In this document: piece by piece, positions 1 to 6,968 of the stretch | Numbering within the stretch: position 1 is the stretch's first letter | Layout of the letters: each line of letters opens with the position of its first letter | DNA from: Candidatus Dadabacteria bacterium | Lineage (GTDB): Bacteria > Desulfobacterota_D > UBA1144 > Nemesobacterales > JADFKM01 | Reading direction: 5' to 3' | Assembly (NCBI GenBank): GCA_022564935.1 | Contig: JADFKM010000046.1 | Coordinates: 1 to 16,193 of the forward strand | Length of the DNA: 16,193 nt | Translations under genes and position numbers: made by a program | The notes under the pieces: generated by a model | Database searches by the model: none | What the model was told of the DNA's origin: nothing | What the model saw: the letters and a program-made list of their open reading frames with translations, nothing else

Positions 1-69
1 TTCGCCTACGCTCAGTTCACAAAAAGCCTGCAGAGAGCCTATTGGATTAGTAAAAAGCCCTTAACGTGG

Positions 70-77
70 TATAAAAA
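70..77 (+). promoter_or_regulatory. Archaeal-type TATA box before the integrase
   Basis: TATAAAAA lies with its centre about 25 bases before the ATG at 99, the spacing expected of an archaeal TATA box on a leaderless transcript. It sits inside a short inverted repeat (GTGGT at 66-70 and ACCAC at 77-81). No good Shine-Dalgarno sequence is seen before either candidate ATG (87 or 99). Calling it archaeal is inference from spacing and gene content. Confidence 0.4.
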
Positions 78-98
78 CCACCTAAGATGAGGGCTAAC

Positions 99-1271
99 AT
101 GACAAAGATACATAATTTTGAAGGTAATTTTAAAAGCCAGCTTAAGAGAATTGAGAAGTCTAAAATTTCTAAATCAAATAAAGATATTTTGTTTAAATTT
201 AAAGATTATTTGTTAAGTGAAGGCATAGGATATGCTAAGATTACTAAATATCTACAAGACCTAGTGAAGTTTGAGAGAATGCTTGAAAAGACTTTTAAGA
301 GAGCAAACGAGCAAGATATACGTAAGGTAATTTCAGAAATCAACCAGACAAATCTCAGTGAACATACAAAGAGGGGATTTAAGCTAATTATAAAACGATT
401 TTATTGGTATCTTAGAGGATTTAAAAAAAGAGGTATTTATCCTCCGGAGGTTGAATGGATTTCTCTTACTATTTCTAGTAATCATAAGAAACTTCCTGAA
501 GAGCTTTTAACAGAAGAAGAGATTAAGGATACTATTCAAAACTGCGAAACAATTAGGGACAAAGCATTAATTATAACGTTAGCAGAATCAGGCGCCCGTG
601 TTTCTGAGATTGGCAACATGCAAATAAAACACGTATCTTTTGAGGAATATGGTGCTAGATTAACTGTAGACGGGAAAACAGGAACTCGTAAAATATTAGT
701 AATTAACAGCACACCCTATTTACAGGAGTGGATTAATCAGCATCCAAAAAATGATAATCCAAACTCTTATCTTTGGTATAACCCTCATGGCGAATTATTG
801 ACTTATGCAAGAATTGCCGCTATCTTAAAAAAAGCTGCTGGGCGAGCAGGCATAAAGAAAAGAATTTACCCGCATCTTTTAAGACATTCACAAGCAACAC
901 GCATGGCTTCAATAATGTCTGAAGCTGAAATGAAACAATATTTTGGATGGACTCAAAGTTCTAACATGACAGGGATTTATGTTCATATGTCTGGTAAGGC
1001 TGTAGATGATGCAATATTAAGAGCTAATGGCATTGAAATTAAAAAGGATAAAAAAGAACAAAAACTAAAACCAACTATCTGTTTAAGATGTAAAATTGAA
1101 AACCAAGCAACAAACCGTTGCTGTAGGCATTGTGGCTTAATTCTCGATGAAGAATATGCAAAAGAGAAGTTGAAGGAAGACGCAGATAGGACAAGAGCAG
1201 AGAAACTAATTAGTTCTCTAATGAAGGACGAAGAGGTAGTCGAGATTATCGAGAAGAAGTTTCAAATTTAA
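99..1271 (+). CDS. Tyrosine recombinase/integrase with C-terminal zinc ribbon, archaeal type
   Basis: Site-specific DNA recombinase of the XerC/D-lambda Int superfamily, expected to cut and rejoin DNA at a short core site through a tyrosine nucleophile. Numbered from the alternative ATG at 87, a SAM-like N-terminal core-binding domain spans about 30-120. The catalytic domain carries Arg171 (ESGARVSE), the beta-hairpin Lys197, His263-x-x-Arg266 (HLLRH), Trp288 in place of the second His (GWTQ), and Tyr298, so the active site looks complete. A C-terminal Cys4 zinc ribbon follows (Cys332, Cys335, Cys345/346, Cys349). This recombinase plus zinc-ribbon layout is common in archaeal integrases. I prefer ATG 99 because the TATA box at 70-77 places transcription start there; ATG 87 adds four residues. 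AT-rich composition contrasts with genes after 2.15 kb. Its 3' end overlaps the convergent gene by 26 bases. Confidence 0.85.
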   Translation: MTKIHNFEGNFKSQLKRIEKSKISKSNKDILFKFKDYLLSEGIGYAKITKYLQDLVKFERMLEKTFKRANEQDIRKVISEINQTNLSEHTKRGFKLIIKRFYWYLRGFKKRGIYPPEVEWISLTISSNHKKLPEELLTEEEIKDTIQNCETIRDKALIITLAESGARVSEIGNMQIKHVSFEEYGARLTVDGKTGTRKILVINSTPYLQEWINQHPKNDNPNSYLWYNPHGELLTYARIAAILKKAAGRAGIKKRIYPHLLRHSQATRMASIMSEAEMKQYFGWTQSSNMTGIYVHMSGKAVDDAILRANGIEIKKDKKEQKLKPTICLRCKIENQATNRCCRHCGLILDEEYAKEKLKEDADRTRAEKLISSLMKDEEVVEIIEKKFQI

Positions 1272-2022
1272 GATGTTTATAATAAGGGTTTAGTCTTAAG
1301 GTTTTAAAGCCTTCTTCATAATCAAATGGGAATATGTTTTTTGGGAAATAAGTGTTTTCTTTATGCTTTGTTTTAAGAATCAGGCTTCTGCACCTGTTCA
1401 AAAAATCTTCTTTTGACGATTCATATCTCAGCACTATTCCTCTGTCTAGGAACCCATTCAAGCTCGAGATACTTCTCTTTCCCAACTTTTTTATGTCTAG
1501 TTTGTTGAAACTTCTTAGGTTTTTTATATTATTAAACAGATTAACCCTTGCTCTACTTTTCAAAATGAAAATCTTATCTTTTAATAGTTTGCGTCGCAAA
1601 ACAAAATCAGAACTTTTGATTATTTTATTTATCTCTTTTCTTAGCTCACTACTATTTGTTAGAACCTTTTTGTTTCTTGTAATTTTTGCTATTTCGCTAA
1701 AATTAAGTCTTGGTTTCACTAATTTTGCAGACTTTTTCCTTATTGTATTTTCAAGCAAATTATCCTGATCTATAAAATCAAGCTTTATCCCATATTCGCC
1801 AATTATTTCTTTAAGGGATGTGTCGTCAATGGATTCAAGAAGATTTCTTATTATGTTTATCTTCTCGTCCTCTGGTATCACTCCCATAGCATTTCTAATC
1901 TCCTTATTTTTAAGCGATAGCATCTTGTCTTTTATCCTTTTCATTAGGGTTCCCCAACTGTCTGTTGAAATTTTCCTTTTGTTTTTTAAAAATAGAAGTT
2001 CAGTTTTAGTTAAATAACTCAT
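1246..2022 (-). CDS. Unknown basic protein, convergent with the integrase
   Basis: A 258-residue protein rich in Lys, Arg, Leu, Ile and Asn, predicted soluble and mostly helical. It has no signal peptide or membrane segment, and I recognise no catalytic motif. The start is the ATG at 2022-2020. No Shine-Dalgarno site precedes it; instead there is a perfect inverted repeat directly before the ATG and a TTTAAATA box centred about 26 bases upstream, fitting a leaderless archaeal gene under repressor control. It overlaps the integrase tail by 26 bases and shares its low GC, so the two probably belong to one mobile or foreign block. The basic composition would suit a nucleic-acid-binding partner of the integrase or a replication/regulatory protein, but that is a guess. 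Confidence 0.65.
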   Translation of the reverse strand: MSYLTKTELLFLKNKRKISTDSWGTLMKRIKDKMLSLKNKEIRNAMGVIPEDEKINIIRNLLESIDDTSLKEIIGEYGIKLDFIDQDNLLENTIRKKSAKLVKPRLNFSEIAKITRNKKVLTNSSELRKEINKIIKSSDFVLRRKLLKDKIFILKSRARVNLFNNIKNLRSFNKLDIKKLGKRSISSLNGFLDRGIVLRYESSKEDFLNRCRSLILKTKHKENTYFPKNIFPFDYEEGFKTLRLNPYYKHLKFETSSR

Positions 2023-2040
2023 TGTGACAAATATGTCACA
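2023..2040. promoter_or_regulatory. Perfect inverted repeat, candidate operator
   Basis: TGTGACA-AATA-TGTCACA: two perfect 7-base arms around a 4-base spacer. It abuts the start codon of the minus-strand gene (ATG at 2022-2020) and lies between it and the TATA box at 2045-2052. A dimeric regulator bound here would block transcription start, as archaeal repressors commonly do. The identity of the regulator is not visible. Confidence 0.5.
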
Positions 2041-2044
2041 TCAA

Positions 2045-2052
2045 TATTTAAA
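2045..2052. promoter_or_regulatory. TATA box, possibly bidirectional
   Basis: TATTTAAA on the plus strand reads TTTAAATA on the minus strand, matching the archaeal TATA consensus. Its centre is 26.5 bases from the minus-strand start at 2022 and 27.5 bases from the plus-strand ATG at 2076. Both distances fit leaderless archaeal promoters, so one near-palindromic box may serve both directions. Confidence 0.4.
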
Positions 2053-2075
2053 CATTATCATTTGCTCTTTTGAAC

Positions 2076-2663
2076 ATGGCAGATTCAAAGGATAAGAATT
2101 ACTGGATAAGGAAAATCCTTGAGCTAGATGACAAGAAAGATAAGGCCGCGGGGAGCACCAAGCTTTACTTCAAATGGACACTGGCAGTGAAGCTTGACCC
2201 CGGGGGACGCGATGAAGTCCTTAATATGGCCGACAGGTCCCTGGATGCTACCGTGACTTCGGGCGACAAGCTCAAGATCTACGTCGAGCCGGCCGAGGGC
2301 ACCCACCTCTATCTATTCCTCCTTGACTCTTCCGGCAGGCTTCAGCCTATCTTCTCGAGCGCCACCGCCTTCAAGGAACAAACCCCTGCTGGGGCGCCCA
2401 GAAAACGCTACATTCCCCTTGGGAAACTTTGGTTCACGTTCGACGAGGTCAAAGGGACGGAGACGTTTTACCTGATTGCTTCTGCCGACAGGCTGAACTC
2501 CCTCGAACAGGCTGCAAAGGACTATCTTGAATCCGGGAACAAAGGTAACGAGGCCCTGAAGGACAAAGTGCTGGGAGAGATAAAAAAAGCAAAGCGTAAA
2601 TACATAAGATTCACCACATTGGCCGAGAAGCCCGTTACGGTGGCGGGGACCCTCAGGGGTTGA
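2076..2663 (+). CDS. DUF4384-domain protein, 5' end probably chimeric, 3' end probably frameshifted
   Basis: The body from about residue 25 matches the DUF4384 type: a beta-rich domain with a GDKLKIYVEPAEGTHLYLF core, a polar IPLGK segment and a GTETFYLIAS strand. The family's molecular role is unknown; it often sits beside sensory or signalling genes, as here next to a CHASE2 cyclase. The first 22 residues (MADSKDKNYWIRKILELDDK) are encoded by AT-rich DNA; GC rises sharply at about 2143 and the DUF4384 similarity begins there. No Shine-Dalgarno precedes the ATG, but a TATA box lies 27 bases upstream, so the 5' end may belong to the archaeal-type block. At the 3' end the frame stops at 2663, yet the -1 frame continues to TGA 2741-2743 with a family-like tail (LDIADLAVEVEAS...KTIRIEHR), suggesting one base lost in the G run at 2656-2659. 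The TTG at 2070 is a weaker start. Confidence 0.65.
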   Translation: MADSKDKNYWIRKILELDDKKDKAAGSTKLYFKWTLAVKLDPGGRDEVLNMADRSLDATVTSGDKLKIYVEPAEGTHLYLFLLDSSGRLQPIFSSATAFKEQTPAGAPRKRYIPLGKLWFTFDEVKGTETFYLIASADRLNSLEQAAKDYLESGNKGNEALKDKVLGEIKKAKRKYIRFTTLAEKPVTVAGTLRG

Positions 2664-2729
2664 CCCTGGACATCGCCGACCTTGCGGTAGAGGTCGAAGC
2701 CTCTAACTTTTACAGCAAGACCATTCGAA

Positions 2730-4700
2730 TTGAGCATAGATGACAGGCGCACAATTTACACCCTATCACTGATAGCCGCCTCCTTCCTCCTGGCACTGCT
2801 GCTTAGTTTAATCTTTTCCGATGTCTTTACTGTTTGGAACTACAAAATCAACGACAGGCTGTTTATATTGCATTATGCTATCAGGGGCGACGAGCCGCTC
2901 TGGGAAATACGCCCCGGGGAGCCGGGCATAATCCACGTATCCCTCGACGACGAGAGCTACAGCAGCCTCGGCGAAAGGGTCAAATCCCGCAGGCTATACG
3001 CCGAGATACTCAATATCCTCGAGCGGGCGGGAATAGGTGCGGTCGCCTTCGATATAGTGTTCCAAAACGACACCCGCTCAACCCATGACGACGCCCTCGT
3101 GGATGCCGTGAGGCGCGCAGGCAATGTTTACATCCCGACCGTGCTGAAACCCCTTGAACCCGGCGCCGACTATAGAGTCGAGCTCGGCTCGCTGCTCGTA
3201 CCCTTGGGCGCGGATAACTATTACTGGAATCCGGTCGTCGTGGGAGGCGGCGGCGCTCCTGAAGCGACTGAGGCGATAGCCACGTTCCCACGGCTTGCAA
3301 GCATTGCCAAAGCCGTTGGGCACATAACCGTTTTCCCCGATAAAGACGGCGTCTTCAGGCGGGCCCCACTTGTTATGAAGACCGGAAATGGGTATGTGCC
3401 GAGCATCAGTCTCCTTATGGTCGCCCATTACCTTCGCGCCCCCCTGAGTGGGATTGAGATTTCCTTCGGTGATTATATAAAGCTCGCCGACATTGATAGG
3501 AGAGGGAAAAAGACCGACCTCCTGATTCCGATAAACGAAAGGGGCGAGGTCATCGTCAATTTCAGGAGCGCGTGGGTGGGCTCCTTTCCGTTCTACCCTT
3601 TTCATAAGCTTTTGCTCGTGGAAGAAGACCCCGACTTGATCGATATTCTCGCAGAAGAGATAAGGGGAAAACTTGCCATCATATCCGACGTGTCTACCAG
3701 CGGCAGGGACATAGGGCCCGTGCCAATGGAAAGCGTCTACCCCCTGAGCGGCATTCACGCAAACATTGTCAACTCCATGCTCACCGATAATTTCCTCGAC
3801 GAGACGGGCAAGGTGCATCAGTCGGCAATCGTATTTGTGCTTCTTCTTGCTCTCGCCCTTATAGGGCTCGTGAGGGGGGCGCTGTTTTTCAGCGCAGCTA
3901 CGGTTTCGCTGCTAGTTCTGTTTTTTGTTTTTGCGATATTGCTGCTGCTTTATAAAAACCTTTTTACCAACACCGTCATGCCCTCTCTGGGGATATTCCT
4001 TTCCATCCTCTCGGTCAATGCCTACCGGTACGCGGTCGAGCAGAGGGAAAAGGAGTTCATGCGCCGGAGGCTTGAGGAGTATTTCCCTCCCGCTGTATTG
4101 AAGAAGATACTGAGGTCTCCGAGCCTAATCTCTTCCAACGAGAAGAAGGTTCTCACCATCCTGTTCAGCGATATTGCGGGCTTTACAACGTGGAGCGAGA
4201 CACAGACTCCCGAGAGTATACATTCGACCCTTAACGAGTATTTTGAGAACATGGTGGATATAGTGTTCCGAAACGAAGGCACGGTGGACAAATATATGGG
4301 TGACGGCTTGATGGTGTTCTTTGGTGACCCGGTCGAGCAGCCCGACCACGCCGCTAGAGCCGTCAAGACGGCGCTCCAGATGCAGCAAAAAGCCGGGGAG
4401 CTGCGCGAGCGCTGGAAGTCCCTAGGGGGACTGCCCCTCAAGATAAGGATCGGTATCAATTTGGGCGAAGTGGTGGTCGGCAACATGGGCTCCATGAAGC
4501 GAATGGACTACACGGTGCTCGGTGCAAACGTCAACCTCGCCCAGCGTCTGGAGAGCAGCGCCCCGCCCGGAGGAGTTGTCGTGAGCGGAAGGGTATGGAG
4601 CGAGGTTAAGCACCTCTATGGGGGAGAGTATATGGGTATACTCAGCGCGAAGGGGATAAGCGAAGATATAAAGATGTACAGGATATTCGTACCCGAATGA
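2730..4700 (+). CDS. CHASE2-domain class III adenylate/guanylate cyclase
   Basis: Membrane receptor cyclase that makes a cyclic nucleotide (probably cAMP) from the triphosphate in response to an extracytoplasmic signal. Order: transmembrane helix at about 10-32, a CHASE2 sensor domain to about 360, three transmembrane helices at about 364-436, a short linker, then the cyclase domain at about 468-656. Catalytic residues are present: FSDIAGFT with metal Asp near 479, VDKYMGDG with substrate Lys521 and second metal Asp525, Asp593 (RMDYTVLG) in the purine-specifying position, and Asn602/Arg606 (VNLAQR) for transition-state binding. The Lys/Asp pair favours ATP over GTP. The start is TTG 2730, with no strong ribosome site; it overlaps by 14 bases the restored DUF4384 frame, so translation may be coupled. 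Length is normal for the family. Confidence 0.93.
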   Translation: MSIDDRRTIYTLSLIAASFLLALLLSLIFSDVFTVWNYKINDRLFILHYAIRGDEPLWEIRPGEPGIIHVSLDDESYSSLGERVKSRRLYAEILNILERAGIGAVAFDIVFQNDTRSTHDDALVDAVRRAGNVYIPTVLKPLEPGADYRVELGSLLVPLGADNYYWNPVVVGGGGAPEATEAIATFPRLASIAKAVGHITVFPDKDGVFRRAPLVMKTGNGYVPSISLLMVAHYLRAPLSGIEISFGDYIKLADIDRRGKKTDLLIPINERGEVIVNFRSAWVGSFPFYPFHKLLLVEEDPDLIDILAEEIRGKLAIISDVSTSGRDIGPVPMESVYPLSGIHANIVNSMLTDNFLDETGKVHQSAIVFVLLLALALIGLVRGALFFSAATVSLLVLFFVFAILLLLYKNLFTNTVMPSLGIFLSILSVNAYRYAVEQREKEFMRRRLEEYFPPAVLKKILRSPSLISSNEKKVLTILFSDIAGFTTWSETQTPESIHSTLNEYFENMVDIVFRNEGTVDKYMGDGLMVFFGDPVEQPDHAARAVKTALQMQQKAGELRERWKSLGGLPLKIRIGINLGEVVVGNMGSMKRMDYTVLGANVNLAQRLESSAPPGGVVVSGRVWSEVKHLYGGEYMGILSAKGISEDIKMYRIFVPE

Positions 4701-4771
4701 GGGCTGCAGGGCGCGGAGCTGTTCAGTAAAAACATTTTGCAGGTTCGCAACGCCCCGTAATGGAGGAGGAG

Positions 4772-5257
4772 ATGAGTAAGTTAAAGGTGAGAAAAGCCAT
4801 GGTCACTGACGCCGGTGCGATGGCTGAAATACTGCGGGAGATAGGCTGGTCTGAGCGCAGGAACTCACTCCCTCTCGGCGAAGTTACAGGGCCTATAGCG
4901 AGCCTGCTGGAGCGCTTCGAGAGGGACGACGGACATGAGGTGTTCGTCGCCGTGGACGAAGGTGACGGTGTGGTGGGGTTCGTTAACGTGCACTGGGTTC
5001 CCTTCATCATGCTCGGCGCGCTGGAGGGCTACGTATCCGACGTGTTCGTAAGCCCCTCTGCCGGGGGAAGGGGCGCCGGGAGCTCGCTCGTAAAGCGCGT
5101 TATGGAGGAGGGTAAGAAACGCGGCTGCATGAGGCTCATGGTCACAAACGGCAGGGACAAGCCGTCTTATAAGAGGGGGTTTTACAGGAAGCTCGGCTGG
5201 ACGGAGAGGCCCCAGGTGGTGAACTTCGTCTACTACTACACTGAGCCGTGGTCGTGA
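4772..5257 (+). CDS. GNAT-family N-acetyltransferase
   Basis: Predicted acetyl-CoA-dependent N-acetyltransferase of unknown substrate, 161 residues and cytoplasmic. The central beta strand and acetyl-CoA pyrophosphate loop are clear at about residues 88-107 (VSDVFVSPSAGGRGAGSSLV, the R/Q-x-x-G-x-G/A motif). A later FYRKLGW motif (about 137-143) is the typical GNAT C-terminal alpha4-beta7 region. I choose ATG 4772 because a strong GGAGGAGGA lies directly before it; the in-frame ATG at 4760 would use that purine run as coding sequence and has no ribosome site of its own. The gene stands 71 bases after the cyclase in the same direction. An IS remnant begins 5 bases after its stop codon, so the element landed just downstream without damaging it. 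Confidence 0.88.
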   Translation: MSKLKVRKAMVTDAGAMAEILREIGWSERRNSLPLGEVTGPIASLLERFERDDGHEVFVAVDEGDGVVGFVNVHWVPFIMLGALEGYVSDVFVSPSAGGRGAGSSLVKRVMEEGKKRGCMRLMVTNGRDKPSYKRGFYRKLGWTERPQVVNFVYYYTEPWS

Positions 5258-5261
5258 AGGC

Positions 5262-5462
5262 TGGGGTTGTGACAACTTTGGCAGAATGCGGAAAACGGCG
5301 ACAGTCGGCTTGACCTCTCCCCACAGTTCATACCACGGCAAGTGAGAGTTCTGGTTCAATTTTATCACTGTCTATCTTCTGCTCCAACTCATTCTTGAAT
5401 TCCATAGGCGTCATATAGTTCAGCGAGCTGTGTGGACGGCAGGTGTTGTAGTCAATCCGCCA
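5262..5462 (-). mobile_element. IS3-family insertion sequence remnant (3' end)
   Basis: Only the right end of an IS3-type element survives. On the minus strand 5462-5328 encodes the end of the DDE transposase OrfB: WRIDYNTCRPHSSLNYM, then TPMEFKNELEQKIDS..., stopping at TGA 5330-5328. The DYN-x-x-RPHSSL-x-Y-x-TP-x-EF signature is diagnostic of IS3 transposase C-termini. The 66 bases beyond the stop should be the non-coding element end, which probably terminates at TGGGGTTGTGACAACTTTGG starting at 5262, five bases after the GNAT stop. The rest of the element, including the DDE residues and the left inverted repeat, is missing, and the homology breaks at about 5462. It cannot transpose on its own. 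Confidence 0.8.
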
Positions 5463-6134
5463 AAGTTTGAGACGGCCAAGGCTCAGTTAGCTTTAAATGA
5501 GGCCGCAATCAAACCACTCGGTGAGGTTATTCGAGCACACGGTCTGGGAAACAAGGTTAGCGTGTCGTTACTTCATAAGCATTTTAATCTCTATGAAGAT
5601 GAGCTTCTCGTAAGAAACTTTGAAAATAATGCTCTTGAAATTAAGCCTGAATCAGGCACGGGACATAGAACCTTGCCCTACATGTGGTCATTTTCCAAGC
5701 TTCGCGCAGAAGATGACTTATCTGTTTATCCTGTAGAGTTTATCGGAAAGAAAGACGAAACAGCCGAATATGCAAATATTGCAGATTCTGTTTTGGAGAA
5801 TGAGGCATTCCTAAAGGATTTCTCTGCAAAATTGAAGGAACTGCATGTTGAGAATACTTTTGGGTTAAGTTTGATTCCCCACGGTCTATTCCAGATACCC
5901 GCGAAGCACACGCTATTTGAAACAGACGATATTTCAAATCGCAGACTCAATATCTCCATGAAGCCGTTAGACGAAATTGAGGCCATCGAGACTACTCGCA
6001 CACTTTTCATGTTTCCAACTGAGGAGAGCCTCGAACTCGAAGATATGTCGGTGGAGTGTGGAGTTCATTGCGGTGTACACTGTGGGATTCATTGTGGTGT
6101 ACACTGTGGGATTCATTGCGGCATTCACTTCTAG
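5430..6134 (+). CDS. Unknown protein with six C-terminal CG[V/I]H repeats, 5' end disrupted by the IS remnant
   Basis: I do not recognise this family. The open frame begins with GTG 5430, but its first 11 codons are antisense to the IS3 transposase remnant, so they are not native. Native-looking sequence starts near 5463 (KFETAKAQLALNEAAIKPLG), and the original start is probably lost; the next in-frame ATG is only near 5681. The body is soluble with no signal peptide, and contains a segment VSVSLLHKHFNLYEDELLV. The last 25 residues are six tandem tetrapeptides CGVH or CGIH (6057-6128) followed by Phe and stop. Six Cys plus six His in a regular array could bind soft or borderline metals such as Cu, Zn or Ni; this is inference. 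Base composition is more AT-rich than its neighbours and an attC-like palindrome follows its stop, suggesting acquired DNA. Whether it is still translated is unclear. Confidence 0.55.
   Translation: MWTAGVVVNPPKFETAKAQLALNEAAIKPLGEVIRAHGLGNKVSVSLLHKHFNLYEDELLVRNFENNALEIKPESGTGHRTLPYMWSFSKLRAEDDLSVYPVEFIGKKDETAEYANIADSVLENEAFLKDFSAKLKELHVENTFGLSLIPHGLFQIPAKHTLFETDDISNRRLNISMKPLDEIEAIETTRTLFMFPTEESLELEDMSVECGVHCGVHCGIHCGVHCGIHCGIHF
6057..6128 (+). repeat. Six 12-bp tandem repeats encoding CG[V/I]H
   Basis: Six in-frame 12-base units of the form TGY GGN RTH CAY. Units 2-3 and 4-5 form a higher-order 24-base repeat (6069-6092 and 6093-6116) that differs at one base. Synonymous changes among units (TGT/TGC, CAT/CAC, GGA/GGT/GGG/GGC) keep the amino acids constant apart from Val/Ile, which suggests selection on the peptide rather than recent slippage alone. 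Confidence 0.9.
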
Positions 6135-6141
6135 ATTGGTG

Positions 6142-6228
6142 TATAACAAACGCATGCACCCGACCCCAAAACCTGCCGCTCCTTTAGGTCGCTTTGGGTT
6201 AAAACAAGCTAAGCCCGGATAAGTTATA
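6142..6228 (+). repeat. 87-bp imperfect palindrome, attC-like
   Basis: The ends TATAAC (6142-6147) and GTTATA (6223-6228) are exact inverse complements. Inside, CCCAAAACCT (6165-6174) pairs with AGGT (6186-6189) and TTTGGG (6193-6198), leaving a 3-base bulge (CGC, 6190-6192) and an 11-base loop. It starts 8 bases after the stop codon of the CG[V/I]H gene. Size, terminal AAC/GTT boxes, extrahelical bases and position resemble an integron attC site. Against this, the right end is GTTATAT rather than consensus GTTRRRY, and no integrase gene or second site is present. Confidence 0.35.
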
Positions 6229-6404
6229 TCATCAAATTGCCGAACGACGCAACCCTGCTGAAGCGGGAAGCCGCATGATAAGGCGACATGTGTTTTGCCG
6301 TGTTGTGGTTGTTTCACCGGACAGCAGTTCGTTGGAAGGGAAATTTGGCTGTGGGGCGGGGGAGTGACCTCGGTCATCCGGCTGTATCTGTCAGGAGCTA
6401 CTCA

Positions 6405-6827
6405 TTATTTAGTTTTTTCTTCGGTTTTTTCCTCGGCTTGTATCTTCAGAAGGCACTCCATCACACCTGTCCAGTAGCGCCACCAGTAGGAGTTCTCTTT
6501 GTAGCTCTGTATCTTCTGGGATGTCTGGGTCATGCAGTCATCGAAGGTGTTGTAGTACAGGAGTAGGTTGTTTGCCGCGGTGCTGCAGTCCTCGGGGTCC
6601 ACCTCGAGCTTGTTGAGGGCCTCGTCAACATAGCGGCGGGTTTCTTCCACTTCCTTCCCCGCGTCCTCGGCAAGGGCTCTGATCTTCGTACCGGCTTCGA
6701 GGGCTTTGGGGTCGAGGTCGTCTTTGTGGTTGTTTACCAAGTCCACATAGTCCAGCACAAGGTGAAGGGCTTTGATCGCACTGTTGGTTTCCAAAAGGAG
6801 ATTGGTATATACTTTGGCGCTCGCCAT
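6405..6827 (-). CDS. Unknown small helical protein
   Basis: A 140-residue acidic protein that I do not recognise. It is predicted almost entirely helical with heptad-like stretches at about 10-75 and 83-130, no signal peptide and no membrane helix. It has three Cys (81, 98, 125), an aromatic cluster SYWWRYW at 113-119, and a charged tail (AEEKTEEKTK). A strong GGAGGTG ribosome site lies 9 bases before the ATG at 6827, which supports real expression and this start. It is read toward the IS/attC-like region and is separated from the methyltransferase behind it by a terminator, so it is probably its own transcription unit. A helical-bundle or packing role is possible, but nothing in the sequence establishes one. 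Confidence 0.72.
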   Translation of the reverse strand: MASAKVYTNLLLETNSAIKALHLVLDYVDLVNNHKDDLDPKALEAGTKIRALAEDAGKEVEETRRYVDEALNKLEVDPEDCSTAANNLLLYYNTFDDCMTQTSQKIQSYKENSYWWRYWTGVMECLLKIQAEEKTEEKTK

Positions 6828-6899
6828 TTATTTTCACCTCCGAGTGGTGGGGTAATGTCTGAATAAAGCTCATACATTACAACAGATTCGCATGATTTT

Positions 6900-6921
6900 C
6901 AAAATCGCCCCGCTTCGGGCG
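6900..6921 (-). terminator. Rho-independent terminator of the SAM methyltransferase gene
   Basis: Read on the minus strand, CGCCC (6921-6917), a 6-base loop and GGGCG (6910-6906) form a GC-rich 5-bp stem followed by ATTTTG. It sits about 50 bases beyond the stop codon of the minus-strand methyltransferase (6969). Confidence 0.55.
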
Positions 6922-6968
6922 CGGCCGTTTTATGGGAGTGATATGTATTGCTGGAAGTGATGAAGGCC

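Noticed and set aside
1352-2017. Long plus-strand open frames rich in Leu, Phe and Ser, opposite the 258-residue gene
   Set aside because: They are antisense readings of the Lys/Asn-rich minus-strand gene, with no ribosome site or membrane-protein logic.
3078-3818. 246-codon minus-strand open frame inside the CHASE2 cyclase gene
   Set aside because: It lies wholly opposite a well-supported cyclase gene and its translation shows no domain or start signal.
6057-6128. CRISPR-like array
   Set aside because: The 12-base repeats are contiguous, in frame and without spacers; they encode a peptide repeat.
5967-6377. 136-codon minus-strand open frame across the repeat region and palindrome
   Set aside because: It is produced by antisense reading of the CG[V/I]H repeats and the palindrome; no ribosome site and no recognisable protein.
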